From contig NZ_FUWJ01000002.1 of NCBI RefSeq assembly GCF_900167455.1, positions 1,178,305-1,242,304 on the forward strand: DNA of 64,000 nt, written 5' to 3'. The stretch's first letter is position 1, and every line of letters starts with the position of its first letter. The notes under the pieces are model-generated. The model searched no databases and had not been told where the DNA came from. It was given only the letters and a program-made list of their open reading frames with translations. Shown one piece after another: positions 31,308-40,963 of this stretch. The position numbers and the translations under genes are program-made. The DNA comes from Enhydrobacter aerosaccus. Its GTDB lineage: Bacteria; Pseudomonadota; Alphaproteobacteria; Reyranellales; Reyranellaceae.

Positions 31308-33398
31308 TCAGTTCAGCTCGATCACGATGTTGCCGCCTGAATCGAGCTGGGCGGTGGCGCCGGGCGGGACGACGCAGGTCGCGTCGTACTCCTCCACGAT
31401 CAACGGGCCCGACTTCGCGGTGGCAAGGTCGGAGCGGCGCAGCACCGGCGTATCGGTCCAGCCGGACTCGCCGAAATAAGCGCGACGGGGCGGCGGCGGC
31501 GTGGGCTCGGCACGGCTGGGCTTCAGCCGCTCCGGCACGCCACCTTCGCGCAGACCCTGGCCGATGATCTGGATGGACACCAGCTCGACCGGCTCGTCCT
31601 TGCCGGCGCGGTGGCCGTAGGTCTTCTCATGCTCCTGGCCGAACGCCTCCTCGAGCAGCCCCACCATCCGGTCGTCGATCCGGCCCTCGGGCACCGGCAC
31701 GGTGAGCTCGTAGCTCTGCCCCTGATAGTGCAGCGCCGCCGAGCGCTTGAGCCGCATGCGATCGCCGGCGAAGCCCTCGGCGCCGAGCTGCGCGGTCGCC
31801 TGATCGGCGAGCGCGGTCCAGGCCCGCTCGATCTCGGCGAGATCGGCCTGCCGCAGCAGGCGCCGGAAGGTGCGCGAATAATGATGCTCGACATCGGCAT
31901 AGAGCAGGCCGAACGACGAGAAGAGGCCGGCCGAGGGCGGGACGACGACGCGGCTCATGCCCAGCGCGCGAGCCATGCCGCAGGCGAACAGCGGGCCGTT
32001 GCCCCCGAAGGCGAACAGCGCGAACTCGCGCGGATCGCGGCCCCGCTCGGTCGACACGGCCTTGATGGCGCGGATCATGTTCGACGCCGCGATCTGGTGC
32101 GCCCCGTAGGCCGCCTTCTCGAGCGGCAGGCCAAGAGGCTTCGCCACCTTGGTCTCGAAGGCATCCTTGGCCTTGCCGGCATTGAGCGCGAGCGCCCCGC
32201 CGACCAGGTGCTTGGGATTGATGTAGCCCAGCAGCACGTTGGCGTCGGTCACGGTCGGCATGTCGCCGCCCTTGTCGTAGCAGACGGGTCCCGGCAGGGC
32301 GCCGGCGCTCTCCGGCCCGATCTGCAGTGAGCCGCCGCCGTCGATCCAGACATGCGACCCGCCGCCGGCGCCGACCTCGGCGAGATCGATGGCCGGCACT
32401 TTCAGCATGTAGCCGGCGCCGGTGAGCAGCCGCGAGCCGATCATGATGCCCGCGCCGACCGAATATTCGCTGGCGCGGCTCACCTCGCCCTCCTCGACCA
32501 TCGATGCCTTGGCGGTGGTGCCGCCCATGTCGAAGGTGATGATCTTGGGCAGCGCCTTGGCGCGGGCCAGCGCCTGCGCGCCGACCACGCCGCCCGCGGG
32601 GCCCGACTCGATGATGTTCATCGGCCGCTCGGCCGCCGCCTGGTCGCTGGTCAGGCCGCCATTCGACTGCATCAGCAGGAGCTGGGCGGGGATGCCCGCA
32701 TCGTCGAGGCCGCCGCGCAGCGCCTTCAGGTAGCTCGCGACGATCGGCATGACATAGGCGTTGATCACCGTCGTCGAGGTGCGCTCGTACTCCTTGATCT
32801 CGGGCAGCACCTCGTAGGAGACGCTGAACTTGAGGCCAGGCGCCTTGCGCTCCACGACTTCCTTGATCATCAGCTCGTGGCGCGGATTGGCGAAGGAGTT
32901 GAGCAGACAGACGGCGATCGCCTCGACCTTCTCGGCGAGCAGCGCATCGACGGCGCGCTCGGCGTCCTCCAGCGTCAGCGCCTTCTCGATGCGTCCGCGC
33001 GCGTCGACGCGCTCGTCGACTACCTGGCGCAGATAGCGCTCCACCAGCGGCGCCGGCTTCTCCCAGGCGAGGTCATAGAGCCGCGGCATGCGGAGCGTGC
33101 GGATCTCCAGCACGTCGCGGAAGCCCTTGGTGGTGATCAGGCCGACCCGCGCGCCCTTGTGCTCGAGGATCGCGTTGGAGGCGACCGTGGTGCCGTGGCG
33201 GATCTCCTCGATCGCGCGGCCGGCAAGGTCCGTCTCCTGGAAGAGCTCGCTCAATCCATCGACGATGGCGCGGGCATAGTCGCCGACGCTCGACGAGATC
33301 TTCTTGGTATGGATGGTGCCGTCGGCGCCGAGCAGAACGATATCGGTGAAGGTGCCGCCGATATCGACACCGACGCGATAACTGGAGGGCGTGCTCAT
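31308..33398 (-). CDS. hyuA: Hydantoinase/oxoprolinase subunit A (HyuA)
   Basis: A 696-residue ATP-dependent subunit of the hydantoinase A / 5-oxoprolinase / acetone carboxylase family. The N-terminal actin-like ATPase motif is RVGVDIGGTFTDIVLLG, followed by IRHGTTVASNAILEHKGARVG (split after 20), a central TFDMGGTTAKASMVEEG phosphate-binding motif and the late FAFGGNGPLFACGMARALGM. It acts with HyuB on N-methylhydantoin, 5-oxoproline or a similar cyclic amide. ATG 33396-33398 overlaps the hyuB TGA by four bases (ATGA), fixing the start and the operon order hyuB-hyuA. The exact substrate is unclear. Confidence 0.9.
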   Translation of the reverse strand: MSTPSSYRVGVDIGGTFTDIVLLGADGTIHTKKISSSVGDYARAIVDGLSELFQETDLAGRAIEEIRHGTTVASNAILEHKGARVGLITTKGFRDVLEIRTLRMPRLYDLAWEKPAPLVERYLRQVVDERVDARGRIEKALTLEDAERAVDALLAEKVEAIAVCLLNSFANPRHELMIKEVVERKAPGLKFSVSYEVLPEIKEYERTSTTVINAYVMPIVASYLKALRGGLDDAGIPAQLLLMQSNGGLTSDQAAAERPMNIIESGPAGGVVGAQALARAKALPKIITFDMGGTTAKASMVEEGEVSRASEYSVGAGIMIGSRLLTGAGYMLKVPAIDLAEVGAGGGSHVWIDGGGSLQIGPESAGALPGPVCYDKGGDMPTVTDANVLLGYINPKHLVGGALALNAGKAKDAFETKVAKPLGLPLEKAAYGAHQIAASNMIRAIKAVSTERGRDPREFALFAFGGNGPLFACGMARALGMSRVVVPPSAGLFSSFGLLYADVEHHYSRTFRRLLRQADLAEIERAWTALADQATAQLGAEGFAGDRMRLKRSAALHYQGQSYELTVPVPEGRIDDRMVGLLEEAFGQEHEKTYGHRAGKDEPVELVSIQIIGQGLREGGVPERLKPSRAEPTPPPPRRAYFGESGWTDTPVLRRSDLATAKSGPLIVEEYDATCVVPPGATAQLDSGGNIVIELN

Positions 33399-35200
33399 TC
33401 CGCGGCCCTCACGGTGGCGGTCAGCCCGGCCGGTTCCTGACGCTGCACCTTGGGCACCTCGCTCCAGTTGCGGGCGCGCCGCATCTCCTCGCGCCGCTTG
33501 GTCGTCGCCGCCGCATCGACGGTCCACTTGGCCGTGTCGATGAAGACGCCGTAATCGGCCAACGCCTTGGCCGGCGACAAGAGCTCGTTGCGCACATCCT
33601 TCAGCACGGCGGCGGGGTCGCGCTCCAGCGGATCGCCCCAGCCGCCGGCGCCCGCCAGCACATGGCGGAAGATGTCGCCCTTCTTCACCGTCATCGTGAA
33701 CTTGCCGGGCAAGATTTTATTCTCGGCCTGAGGGTTCAGGTAGTTCTCCGATGGCGCGCCAGGGCTGCCGCCATATAGGCCGAATGGACGATGGTCACGA
33801 CGGTCGGAGCGGACTTGCAACGTCCCTTCCTCCTCGAGGAACCGGTAATCGCGCCGGAAAGGCACGCCACCTCGATATTTGCCGGCGCCAGCCTTGTCGG
33901 CGACGAACTCGTAGGCAAGGAGCTGGATCGGCTCCTCGGCTTCCGTCACCTCGATCGAGTGCGAGGCCATGTTGGCCATCATGTGGCTGTTGCCGTCGAG
34001 CCCGTCGGCCCATGGACGCGCACCCCAGGCGCCACAGGTAAAGTCGACATAGATGAACGGCTTGCGTTCGGAATCGTAGCCGCCGATCGAGATGCCGGTG
34101 TTGCCACCGTCGCCCGCCGCCTTGACCTTGTCGGGCAGCATCATGGCAAGCGCGCCGAACATGCAATCGACCATGCGGAAGCCGGTGAGGCCGCGCGCCG
34201 CGCAGGCCGCCGGCAGCACGCCGTTGCCGACGGTACCGGGCGGGCAGATCACCTCGATGGCGCGGAACACGCCCTCGTTGTTGGGGATGCCGGGCGGCAG
34301 TACCGAGCGGATGCCGCAATAGGAAGCGGCCTTGGTGAAGGAGAGCGTGTTGTTGATGGCGCCCTTCACCTGCGGGTTGGTGCCGGTCCAGTCGACCACC
34401 ATGTGGTCGCCCTTCTTGCGGATAGTGACGAACAGGCGGATCGGCTTGCCGTAGTCGACTCCGTCGTCGTCGATCCAGTCCTCGAAGCTCCATTCGCCGT
34501 CGGGCAGCTTGGCGAGCGCGCTGCGCGTCAGACGCTCGGCATAGTCGACCGTCTCGCGCATGAAGGCCGCTGTCTCGTCAGGGCCGTGGCGCTTCACCAG
34601 ATCGGCGAACTGCTGCTCGGCGATGTGGCAGGCCGCGAGCTGGGCGCGCAGGTCGCCGAACACCTTCACCGGAAGACGCACGTTCTTCTCGATGAAGGTC
34701 ATGATGGTCTTGTTGATCTTGCCGGCCTCGTAGAGCTTGAGCGGCGCGATGCGCAGCCCCTCGGCGTAGATCTCCGTCGAGTCCGACGCATTCGAGCCCG
34801 CGACACGGCCGCCGACATCGGTGTGATGGCAGACGGTGCAGGCAAAGGCCATGCGCCTTCCCTCGTGGTAGAGCGGCTTGAACACGAAGATGTCCGGCAG
34901 ATGCATGCCGCCATCGAACGGATCGTTCATGATGAAGACGTCGCCGGGCGCCATGTCGTCCCTGTAGTGACGCATGATCGATTCCATCGCCGTCGGCACC
35001 GAGCCAAGATGACCGGGCAACGTCAGGCCCTGCGCCACCAGCTTGCCGTCGGCGTCGGCGAAGCCCGTCGAGTAATCCATGTTGTCCTTCAGTACGCCCG
35101 AGTAGGTCGTGCGGAAGACGGTGAGCGCCATCTCGTCGGCGATCGAGAAGATCGCGTTCTTGAAAAGCTCGAAGGCAATGGGATCTTTGAGGTCGGCCAT
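33395..35200 (-). CDS. hyuB: Hydantoinase/oxoprolinase subunit B (HyuB)
   Basis: A 601-residue partner of HyuA. Family landmarks are the start DPIAFELFKNAIFSIADEM, then FRTTYSGVLKDNMDYSTGFAD, GDVFIMNDPFDGGMHLPD, the metal-binding CHHTDVGGRVAGSNASD (about 123-139), and the C-terminal GAGGWGDPLERDP. Together the pair hydrolyses a cyclic amide at the cost of ATP. The gene is divergent from an ABC transporter of the branched-chain-amino-acid type (start 112 bases away), an arrangement that suggests import of the HyuAB substrate. ATG 35198-35200. Confidence 0.9.
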   Translation of the reverse strand: MADLKDPIAFELFKNAIFSIADEMALTVFRTTYSGVLKDNMDYSTGFADADGKLVAQGLTLPGHLGSVPTAMESIMRHYRDDMAPGDVFIMNDPFDGGMHLPDIFVFKPLYHEGRRMAFACTVCHHTDVGGRVAGSNASDSTEIYAEGLRIAPLKLYEAGKINKTIMTFIEKNVRLPVKVFGDLRAQLAACHIAEQQFADLVKRHGPDETAAFMRETVDYAERLTRSALAKLPDGEWSFEDWIDDDGVDYGKPIRLFVTIRKKGDHMVVDWTGTNPQVKGAINNTLSFTKAASYCGIRSVLPPGIPNNEGVFRAIEVICPPGTVGNGVLPAACAARGLTGFRMVDCMFGALAMMLPDKVKAAGDGGNTGISIGGYDSERKPFIYVDFTCGAWGARPWADGLDGNSHMMANMASHSIEVTEAEEPIQLLAYEFVADKAGAGKYRGGVPFRRDYRFLEEEGTLQVRSDRRDHRPFGLYGGSPGAPSENYLNPQAENKILPGKFTMTVKKGDIFRHVLAGAGGWGDPLERDPAAVLKDVRNELLSPAKALADYGVFIDTAKWTVDAAATTKRREEMRRARNWSEVPKVQRQEPAGLTATVRAAE

Positions 35201-35312
35201 GACAGCATGTTGCCGGTCGAGACGACGCGGGGCAAACGAATCAGTCGCAAGGCTGCCCTACGCGACCGTGGCCCGGAGATTGCATCATGTCTCAGTTGGA
35301 GAGGGGAACATC

Positions 35313-36539
35313 ATGCGCATGAATTTCTTCCGTCGGAGCCTCGCCGCTGGTGCCGCCTTGCTGGCGCTGTTCGCAGCTCCGGCTTTCGCCCAGCAAGAAG
35401 TGAAGCTCGGCGCTTTCGTGACGCTCTCGGGCGTCAGCGCCGATGTCGGTGCCCAGATGAAGGCGGGCATCGAGGTCGCCGTCGAGAGCCTGCAGCCCAC
35501 TTACACCGTCAACGGCGTGAAAACCCCGATCCAGGTCATCTGGTACGACGACGAAGGCAAAGGCGACACCGGCCTCAACGTCGTGACGCGCGCCCTCACC
35601 GTCGACAAGATCACGGCCGGCGTCGGCTTCCTGTCGAGCGACGTCTTCACCCGCGTGATGGACGAATTCCAGAAGGCCTCGACGCCGATCGTCACCTGCT
35701 GCTCGGCCTCGCTCGGCATCGGCAAGAAGATCGCCGAGAACAAGATGCAGTATGTATTCCAGCTCAGCCCGACCGCGAACGACATCGCCACGTCGGTGGT
35801 CGCAGCCGTCGCCACCCTGGAGAAGCCGACCAAGGTGGCGATGCTGAACGAGAACACCGATGCCGGGCACGATTTCTCGCGCATCGCGCAGGAATGGCTG
35901 AAGGCCAATGCGCCCAACATCCAGGTCGTGGCCGACGAGTTCGTGCCGCGCGGCGTGCCCGACCTGACGCCGCAGCTCGCCAAGTTCAAGCGACTTGGCG
36001 CGCAGGCGATCGTAGGCGAGGTCTACGGCACCGCCGCGCCGGTCTATTTCCGCCAATGGAACGAGCTGCGCGTGCCGGCGCTGATCGCCCACATGGGCAC
36101 CAGCGCTTCGGCCGACAGCTTCGTGGCCGAGCACGGCAAGGAGATGGAAGGCTCGCTGGTCAATGTGCGCTGGATTCCGGGCAAGTACACCGATGTCAGC
36201 GAACCGATGATCGAGGCCTACAAGAAGAAGACCGGCTTCTCGCCCTCGACCTTCGCGGTGCAGGCGCATGACGCGGCGCTGGTCACCCTGCAGGCGATCA
36301 GCAACGCCGGCAGCACCGACCCGGCCAAGATCGCCGCGGCGCTGGAAAGCGGCAAGTTCATCGCTGCTTGGGGCGAGCGCAAGTTCACGCCGCTCGCCGA
36401 GGGCCATCGCATGCCGGTCAACACGATCGTGGTGCAGATCCAGGACGGCAAGAAGGCGGTGGTCTATCCCGAGAACGTGGCCGCCGCACAGGGCAGCAAG
36501 TACCGGCCCGTCCCGCCTTGGGCCTGGGAAAAGAAGTAA
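35313..36539 (+). CDS. ABC transporter periplasmic substrate-binding protein (LivK-like)
   Basis: A 408-residue binding protein with a Sec signal peptide (FFRRSLAAGAALLALFAAPA, then FAQQ as cleavage site near residue 27). The mature part has the type I fold: VKLGAFVTLSGVSADVGAQM, VIWYDDEGKGDTGLNVVTRA and a second lobe with AMLNENTDAGHDFSRIAQEW (each shortened). Ligands of this group include branched-chain amino acids, amides and aromatic acids. ATG 35313 follows GGAGAGGGG. It heads a five-gene transport operon (binding protein, LivG, LivF, LivH, LivM order) divergent from hyuBA, so a hydantoin or oxoproline-like ligand is plausible but unproven. Confidence 0.9.
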   Translation: MRMNFFRRSLAAGAALLALFAAPAFAQQEVKLGAFVTLSGVSADVGAQMKAGIEVAVESLQPTYTVNGVKTPIQVIWYDDEGKGDTGLNVVTRALTVDKITAGVGFLSSDVFTRVMDEFQKASTPIVTCCSASLGIGKKIAENKMQYVFQLSPTANDIATSVVAAVATLEKPTKVAMLNENTDAGHDFSRIAQEWLKANAPNIQVVADEFVPRGVPDLTPQLAKFKRLGAQAIVGEVYGTAAPVYFRQWNELRVPALIAHMGTSASADSFVAEHGKEMEGSLVNVRWIPGKYTDVSEPMIEAYKKKTGFSPSTFAVQAHDAALVTLQAISNAGSTDPAKIAAALESGKFIAAWGERKFTPLAEGHRMPVNTIVVQIQDGKKAVVYPENVAAAQGSKYRPVPPWAWEKK

Positions 36540-36556
36540 GCCATCGCCGGAACATC

Positions 36557-37318
36557 ATGGCCGCCGCGTCGTCCTCATCGCCACCGCGGTTGGCCGTGCG
36601 CGGGCTTACCAAGCGCTTCGGCGGGCTGCTGGCGGTCAACGGCTGCAGCTTCGAGGTCGAGGCGGGCTCGGTGGTGGGCCTGATCGGGCCGAATGGCTCG
36701 GGCAAGAGCACCGTCTTCAACCTGATCACCAACCTCCTGCATGCCGACGGCGGCGAAGTGCTGCATGACGGGGTGCCGATCGGCGGCCTGTCGCTGCACA
36801 AGGTGGCGCGGCGCGGCATCGGCCGCACCTTCCAGGAAGTGAAGATCTTCCGCGAGCTCGATGTCTGGGAGAATCTCGGCCTGGCGGCGCTCGGCCGCGG
36901 CCTCACCGACTGGCAGGACCGCGCGACGTCCCTGATGGCCGACTTCAAGTTCAGCCACCTCAAGCACGAGACCGGCGAGAACCTGTCGATCGGCCAGCAG
37001 CGGCTGCTCGAGGTCGCCATGCAGCTGCTGGTGCAGCCGGGCCTGCTGCTGCTCGACGAGCCGCTGGCGGGCGTCCATCCGGTGGTGCGCGACACCATCG
37101 CCGACATCATCCGCGACCAGCGCCGCCAGGGCCGCGCCATCCTGCTGATCGAGCACGACATGCGTTTCGTGATGGACTTGAGCGATCGCGTGGTCGTGAT
37201 GGACCATGGCGAGAAGATCGCCGACGGCCCGCCGTCGGAAATCCGCGCCAACGAGCAGGTGATCGAGGCCCTGCTCGGCGCCTCGCATCGGCCCTCCGAT
37301 CAGCAGGGTGAGCACTGA
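36557..37318 (+). CDS. ABC transporter ATP-binding protein (LivG-like)
   Basis: A 253-residue ATPase. Walker A is GPNGSGKST, signature ENLSIGQQRLLEVAMQL (an LSIGQ form), Walker B LLLLDEPLAGVHP and switch LIEHDMRFVMDLSD. Starts at ATG 36557, 17 bases after the binding-protein stop; its own stop overlaps the next start by one base (TGATG). It pairs with the following ATPase to drive the LivH/LivM-like permease. Residues 1-12 are a Ser/Pro-rich leader of no clear function. Confidence 0.9.
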   Translation: MAAASSSSPPRLAVRGLTKRFGGLLAVNGCSFEVEAGSVVGLIGPNGSGKSTVFNLITNLLHADGGEVLHDGVPIGGLSLHKVARRGIGRTFQEVKIFRELDVWENLGLAALGRGLTDWQDRATSLMADFKFSHLKHETGENLSIGQQRLLEVAMQLLVQPGLLLLDEPLAGVHPVVRDTIADIIRDQRRQGRAILLIEHDMRFVMDLSDRVVVMDHGEKIADGPPSEIRANEQVIEALLGASHRPSDQQGEH

Positions 37319-38031
37319 TGCTGTCGGTCGAAGACGTCAGCGCGGGCTACGGCCGGCTCGAGATCCTGCACAAGGTCTCGCTCGAGGTGGCGCCGGGCGA
37401 GATCGTCGGCATCATCGGGCCCAACGGTGCGGGCAAGTCGACGCTGCTCAAGACCATCTTCGGCTACCTGCCGCCATTCGAAGGCAGCGTGCGCTTCGAG
37501 GGCGCGATGCTGGCCGGGCAGTCGCCCGACCGCATCATGCGTCGCGGCATCGGCTACGTGGCCCAGGCCGGCGGCATCTTCGCCGACATGACGGTGCACG
37601 AGAACCTCGTGCTGGGCGGCTACTCACTAGGCTCGAGCCGCGCGGCCGCGCGGTCGATCGAGAAGATCTACGACCAGTTCCCGCGCTTCCGCGAACGCGC
37701 CCGCCAGCGCGCGGGCAGCATGTCGGGCGGCGAGCAGCGCGCCCTGGCCGTGGCGCGCACGCTGGTCATCGAGCCGCGCCTGATCATCCTCGACGAGCCC
37801 TCTGCCGCGCTGTCGCCGCGCTTCATCGACGAGATCTACGGCACGCTGGCCGATCTCAACAAATCGGGCATCGCGCTGCTGATCGTCGAGCAGAACGTGC
37901 GGCGCATCCTCGATTCGGCGCATCGCGTGGTGGTGCTCGATATGGGACGCAATGCCTTCGCCGGCGCCTCCGAGGAGCTGCGCCAGTCGGATCGCATCCG
38001 CAAACTCTATCTCGGCGAGGATGCCGGCTGA
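37318..38031 (+). CDS. ABC transporter ATP-binding protein (LivF-like)
   Basis: A 237-residue ATPase with Walker A GPNGAGKST, signature SMSGGEQRALAVARTL, Walker B LIILDEPSAALSP and switch LIVEQNVRRILDSA. The phrase YVAQAGGIFADMTVHENL in the Q-loop region is that of LivF proteins. It overlaps the genes on both sides by one base, so translation of livG-, livF- and livH-like cistrons is coupled. Confidence 0.9.
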   Translation: MLSVEDVSAGYGRLEILHKVSLEVAPGEIVGIIGPNGAGKSTLLKTIFGYLPPFEGSVRFEGAMLAGQSPDRIMRRGIGYVAQAGGIFADMTVHENLVLGGYSLGSSRAAARSIEKIYDQFPRFRERARQRAGSMSGGEQRALAVARTLVIEPRLIILDEPSAALSPRFIDEIYGTLADLNKSGIALLIVEQNVRRILDSAHRVVVLDMGRNAFAGASEELRQSDRIRKLYLGEDAG

Positions 38032-38912
38032 TGGTCGAGGAGATACTCGAGTTCCTGATCCTGGGCTTCGTCCTGGGCGGCATCTACGCGCTGTTCGCCG
38101 TCGGCATCACGCTGATCTTCGGCGTGCTCGACATCATCAACGTGGCGCACGGCGAATTCTTCGCGCTGGGCGGTTATGCGCTCTACATCGCCATGGTCGT
38201 GCTGGGCCTGCCCCCGGCGGTCGGGCTGGTGCTGTCGACGGCCGCGGTCTTCTGCTTCGGATTGCTGGTCTATCCCCTGCTGATCGCACCGCTCAAGAAA
38301 CGGCTGGGCCGGCGCGCACCCGGCCCGCTGTTCCTGGTGCTGACCCTCGGGCTTTCGGCGCTGATGCAGAACTCGATGCTGGCGGTGGCCGGCGGCGAAT
38401 ACCTCAAGGTGCCGCCCGCGATGACCGGCGGCATCGACCTCGAATTCACCTATGTCAGCAACCAGCGGGTGCTGATCGTGGTCGTGGCCGGCCTCACCCT
38501 GCTCGCCCTCTTCCTCTTCCTGCGCTTCCATCGCCAGGGCATGGCGATCCGCGCCGTGGCGCAGAACCCGGCGGCGGCGCAGTCCGTCGGCATTCCGCTC
38601 GGCCGTGTGTTCACCCTGACCCTCGGGCTGGGCTGCGCGCTGGCCGGCCTGGGCGGCGGGCTGATCGCGCCGCTGTTCAGCGTCTATCCGGCGGTCGGCT
38701 TCACCCTCACCATCAAGGCCTTCGCCATCACCATCCTGGGCGGCCTGGGCAACCTGCTGGGCGCGTTCGTCGCCAGCATCATCGTCGCCATCGTCGAAGC
38801 GCTGTCGGTGCTGGTGATCCCCTCGGAATGGCAGAACGCCATCGCCTTCGGCACCATGATCCTGGTCCTGCTGGTGCGGCCCTCCGGGCTGTTCGGGAAG
38901 AAGCAGCCATGA
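38031..38912 (+). CDS. ABC transporter permease (LivH-like)
   Basis: A 293-residue inner-membrane protein with about eight hydrophobic segments. The LivH motif ITLIFGVLDIINVAHGEFFA is at about 25-44; the EAA-like cytoplasmic loop is AIRAVAQNPAAAQSVGIPL (about 178-196), followed by LTLGLGCALAGLGGGLI. It dimerises with the LivM-like product to form the import channel. The start overlaps the upstream stop by one base and its stop overlaps the next ATG (ATGA). Confidence 0.9.
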   Translation: MVEEILEFLILGFVLGGIYALFAVGITLIFGVLDIINVAHGEFFALGGYALYIAMVVLGLPPAVGLVLSTAAVFCFGLLVYPLLIAPLKKRLGRRAPGPLFLVLTLGLSALMQNSMLAVAGGEYLKVPPAMTGGIDLEFTYVSNQRVLIVVVAGLTLLALFLFLRFHRQGMAIRAVAQNPAAAQSVGIPLGRVFTLTLGLGCALAGLGGGLIAPLFSVYPAVGFTLTIKAFAITILGGLGNLLGAFVASIIVAIVEALSVLVIPSEWQNAIAFGTMILVLLVRPSGLFGKKQP

Positions 38913-39898
38913 CGAAGACCATGCGCGTGGCGCTGATCGGCGTGCCAGCCGTGGCGGGCCTCGCCCTGCCGCTGGTCTGGTCGCATCCCTTCGTGCTGCA
39001 TATCGCCATCCAGGCCCTGATCTGGGCGCTGTTCGCCGCGAGCTGGGACCTGCTGAGCGGCTATACCGGCCAGATCTCGTTCGGCCATGCCGGCTTCTTC
39101 TCGATCGGCGCCTACACGGCGGCCATCCTGACCAAGACGCTGGCGCTGTCGTCCTGGATTGGAATGCCTGCGGCCTTCGTGTTGTGCGGCGCCGTCGGGC
39201 TGGGCGTCGGCTTTCCGGCGCTTCGGCTGCGCGGCCATTATCTCGCGCTGGTGACACTTGGCTTCGGCGAGATCGTGCTGCTGGTCGCGACCAACTGGGA
39301 AAGCCTGACCGGCGGCGCCTTCGGCATGCACGATTTCGGGACCTTCACGGGCCTCTCGGGCGATCCGCTGCATCAACGCCAGATCTCCTATGCGATCGTG
39401 GCCGGCATCACGTTGACGGGGCTCGCCGTGCTGCTCTGGATCACGCGCCGCACCGAGGCCGGCCCTGCCTTCCGCGCGATCCGCGAGGACCAGGTGCTGG
39501 CCGCCGCGCTTGGCATCAACACGACCTACTACAAGCTGCTGGCCTTCACGCTGAGCGCCGCCTTCGCGGGCCTCTCCGGCGCGCTCTACGCCTACTACAT
39601 CCAGCTCGTCAGTCCCTCGATCGGCGCCTCTTCCCAGAGTGCCCTGGTGATCGGCATGGCGGTGTTCGGCGGCATCGGCACGATCTGGGGACCGTTCCTG
39701 GGGGCGATCCTCCTGTTCGGCATCACCGAGGCCTTGCGCTTCGTCGGCGTCGTGTACAACTTGATCGCGGTCGGCGCGGTGATGGTCGTGTTCGTGATCT
39801 TTGTGCCGCGGGGCCTTGCCGGCCTGCGACTGCGACGTCGCGGGCGCGTGCAGCGAGCCGACCGCCGGGCTGCCGAAAGTGCGGCCAGCTCCGGTTAA
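38909..39898 (+). CDS. ABC transporter permease (LivM-like)
   Basis: A 329-residue inner-membrane protein with about nine hydrophobic segments. LivM features are AASWDLLSGYTGQISFGHAG (about 44-63), LRGHYLALVTLGFGEIVLL and the loop FRAIREDQVLAAALGINTTY. The C-terminal 25 residues are arginine-rich and polar, presumably cytoplasmic. It is the last gene of the transporter operon; the next gene starts 71 bases later and could be co-transcribed, since I see no terminator between them. Confidence 0.9.
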   Translation: MTKTMRVALIGVPAVAGLALPLVWSHPFVLHIAIQALIWALFAASWDLLSGYTGQISFGHAGFFSIGAYTAAILTKTLALSSWIGMPAAFVLCGAVGLGVGFPALRLRGHYLALVTLGFGEIVLLVATNWESLTGGAFGMHDFGTFTGLSGDPLHQRQISYAIVAGITLTGLAVLLWITRRTEAGPAFRAIREDQVLAAALGINTTYYKLLAFTLSAAFAGLSGALYAYYIQLVSPSIGASSQSALVIGMAVFGGIGTIWGPFLGAILLFGITEALRFVGVVYNLIAVGAVMVVFVIFVPRGLAGLRLRRRGRVQRADRRAAESAASSG

Positions 39899-39969
39899 GG
39901 CGGACGGAGGCGGCTCAGCCGCGCATCGCGTGGTCGCGGCAAGGTACGTCAGGTAATAGGGGAGGTTCG

Positions 39970-40923
39970 ATGTCCCGCTTCGCCGATCGTCTGCGGACAG
40001 CCCCGGTCCTGTTGGCCGACGGCGGCATCGAGACGCGGCTGATCTACGAATTTCATCGTCCTCTGCCTGATTTCGCCTCGTTCCTTCCGCTCTTCACGCC
40101 GGATGGACGCGCCGATCTGACCGCAATCTATCGCAGCTACATGCAGGTCGCGCTCGACTACGACCTGCCGATGCAAGTCGGCACGCCGACGTGGCGCGCG
40201 CATCCGGAGGGCTTGGCACGTCAGGGCTTCTCGGCGCCCGAGGACGTCGACCGGGTCAATGGCGAGGCGGCGGCCTTCCTTCGCGACCTGCGCGGCGAAC
40301 TCGGTGCCGAGGACAAGATCTTCATCGCCGGGGTCGTCGGCCCTCGTCGCGACGGCTACGACCCGCACGGTGCACCGGACGCGACGGCCGCCGAACGTTA
40401 TCACACGCCCCAGGCGCGCAGCCTTGCTGCCGCGGGCGTCGATCTCCTGTACGCGCCCACCTTCGCCAGCAGCGATGAGCTTTTGGGCGTCGCTCGGGCG
40501 TTCGCCGCCTGCGAACTGCCCTATGTCCTGGCGCCCGTCATCGGCGCCGACGGCCGGCTGCCGGACGGTACGCCCCTTGGCGACGCCATAGAGCACATCG
40601 ATACGACCGTCTCGACGCCACCGCTTCACTTCCTGATCGGCTGCGTGCACCCGAGCCGGTTCGCCGAGGCCGAGGCCGCGCCTGCCTGGCCAAAGGTCGC
40701 GCGTGTGGCCGGTCTCAAGGCCAACGCCTCCACCCTGCCGCCCGAGGAGCTCGACAAGCTCGACCATCTCGACGAGGGCAAGCCCGAGGTCTTCGCCGAT
40801 CTCATGGCGGCCCTGCACGCGCGCGGCCTCAAGGTGATGGGCGGGTGCTGCGGCACCAGCGATGCCCACATTCGGGCACTGGCACAACGCCTCGCGAAGC
40901 CAGAGCCCAGGCCAGCCTTCTGA
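39970..40923 (+). CDS. Homocysteine S-methyltransferase family protein
   Basis: A 317-residue zinc-dependent methyltransferase-like TIM barrel. Family features are VLLADGGIETRLIYE at the N-terminus, the first zinc cysteine in IGCVHPSRF (about 220-228) and the paired cysteines in MGGCCGTSDAHI near residue 298. Enzymes of this group transfer a methyl group from S-methylmethionine, betaine or a related donor to homocysteine. The length and simple domain structure match MmuM-like proteins, but donor specificity cannot be assigned. ATG 39970 has a GGGAGG Shine-Dalgarno (39959-39964). It follows the ABC transporter operon, which might import its methyl donor. Confidence 0.85.
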   Translation: MSRFADRLRTAPVLLADGGIETRLIYEFHRPLPDFASFLPLFTPDGRADLTAIYRSYMQVALDYDLPMQVGTPTWRAHPEGLARQGFSAPEDVDRVNGEAAAFLRDLRGELGAEDKIFIAGVVGPRRDGYDPHGAPDATAAERYHTPQARSLAAAGVDLLYAPTFASSDELLGVARAFAACELPYVLAPVIGADGRLPDGTPLGDAIEHIDTTVSTPPLHFLIGCVHPSRFAEAEAAPAWPKVARVAGLKANASTLPPEELDKLDHLDEGKPEVFADLMAALHARGLKVMGGCCGTSDAHIRALAQRLAKPEPRPAF

Positions 40924-40963
40924 GCTGGTTGTGTGGTCGGTTTGGGAGTATCTGGGCGCCGCC

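Noticed and set aside
36557..39898. Assigning the transporter to leucine/isoleucine/valine uptake (livGFHM)
   Set aside because: The family covers many ligands, and the divergent hyuBA genes point elsewhere; only LIV-type is supported.
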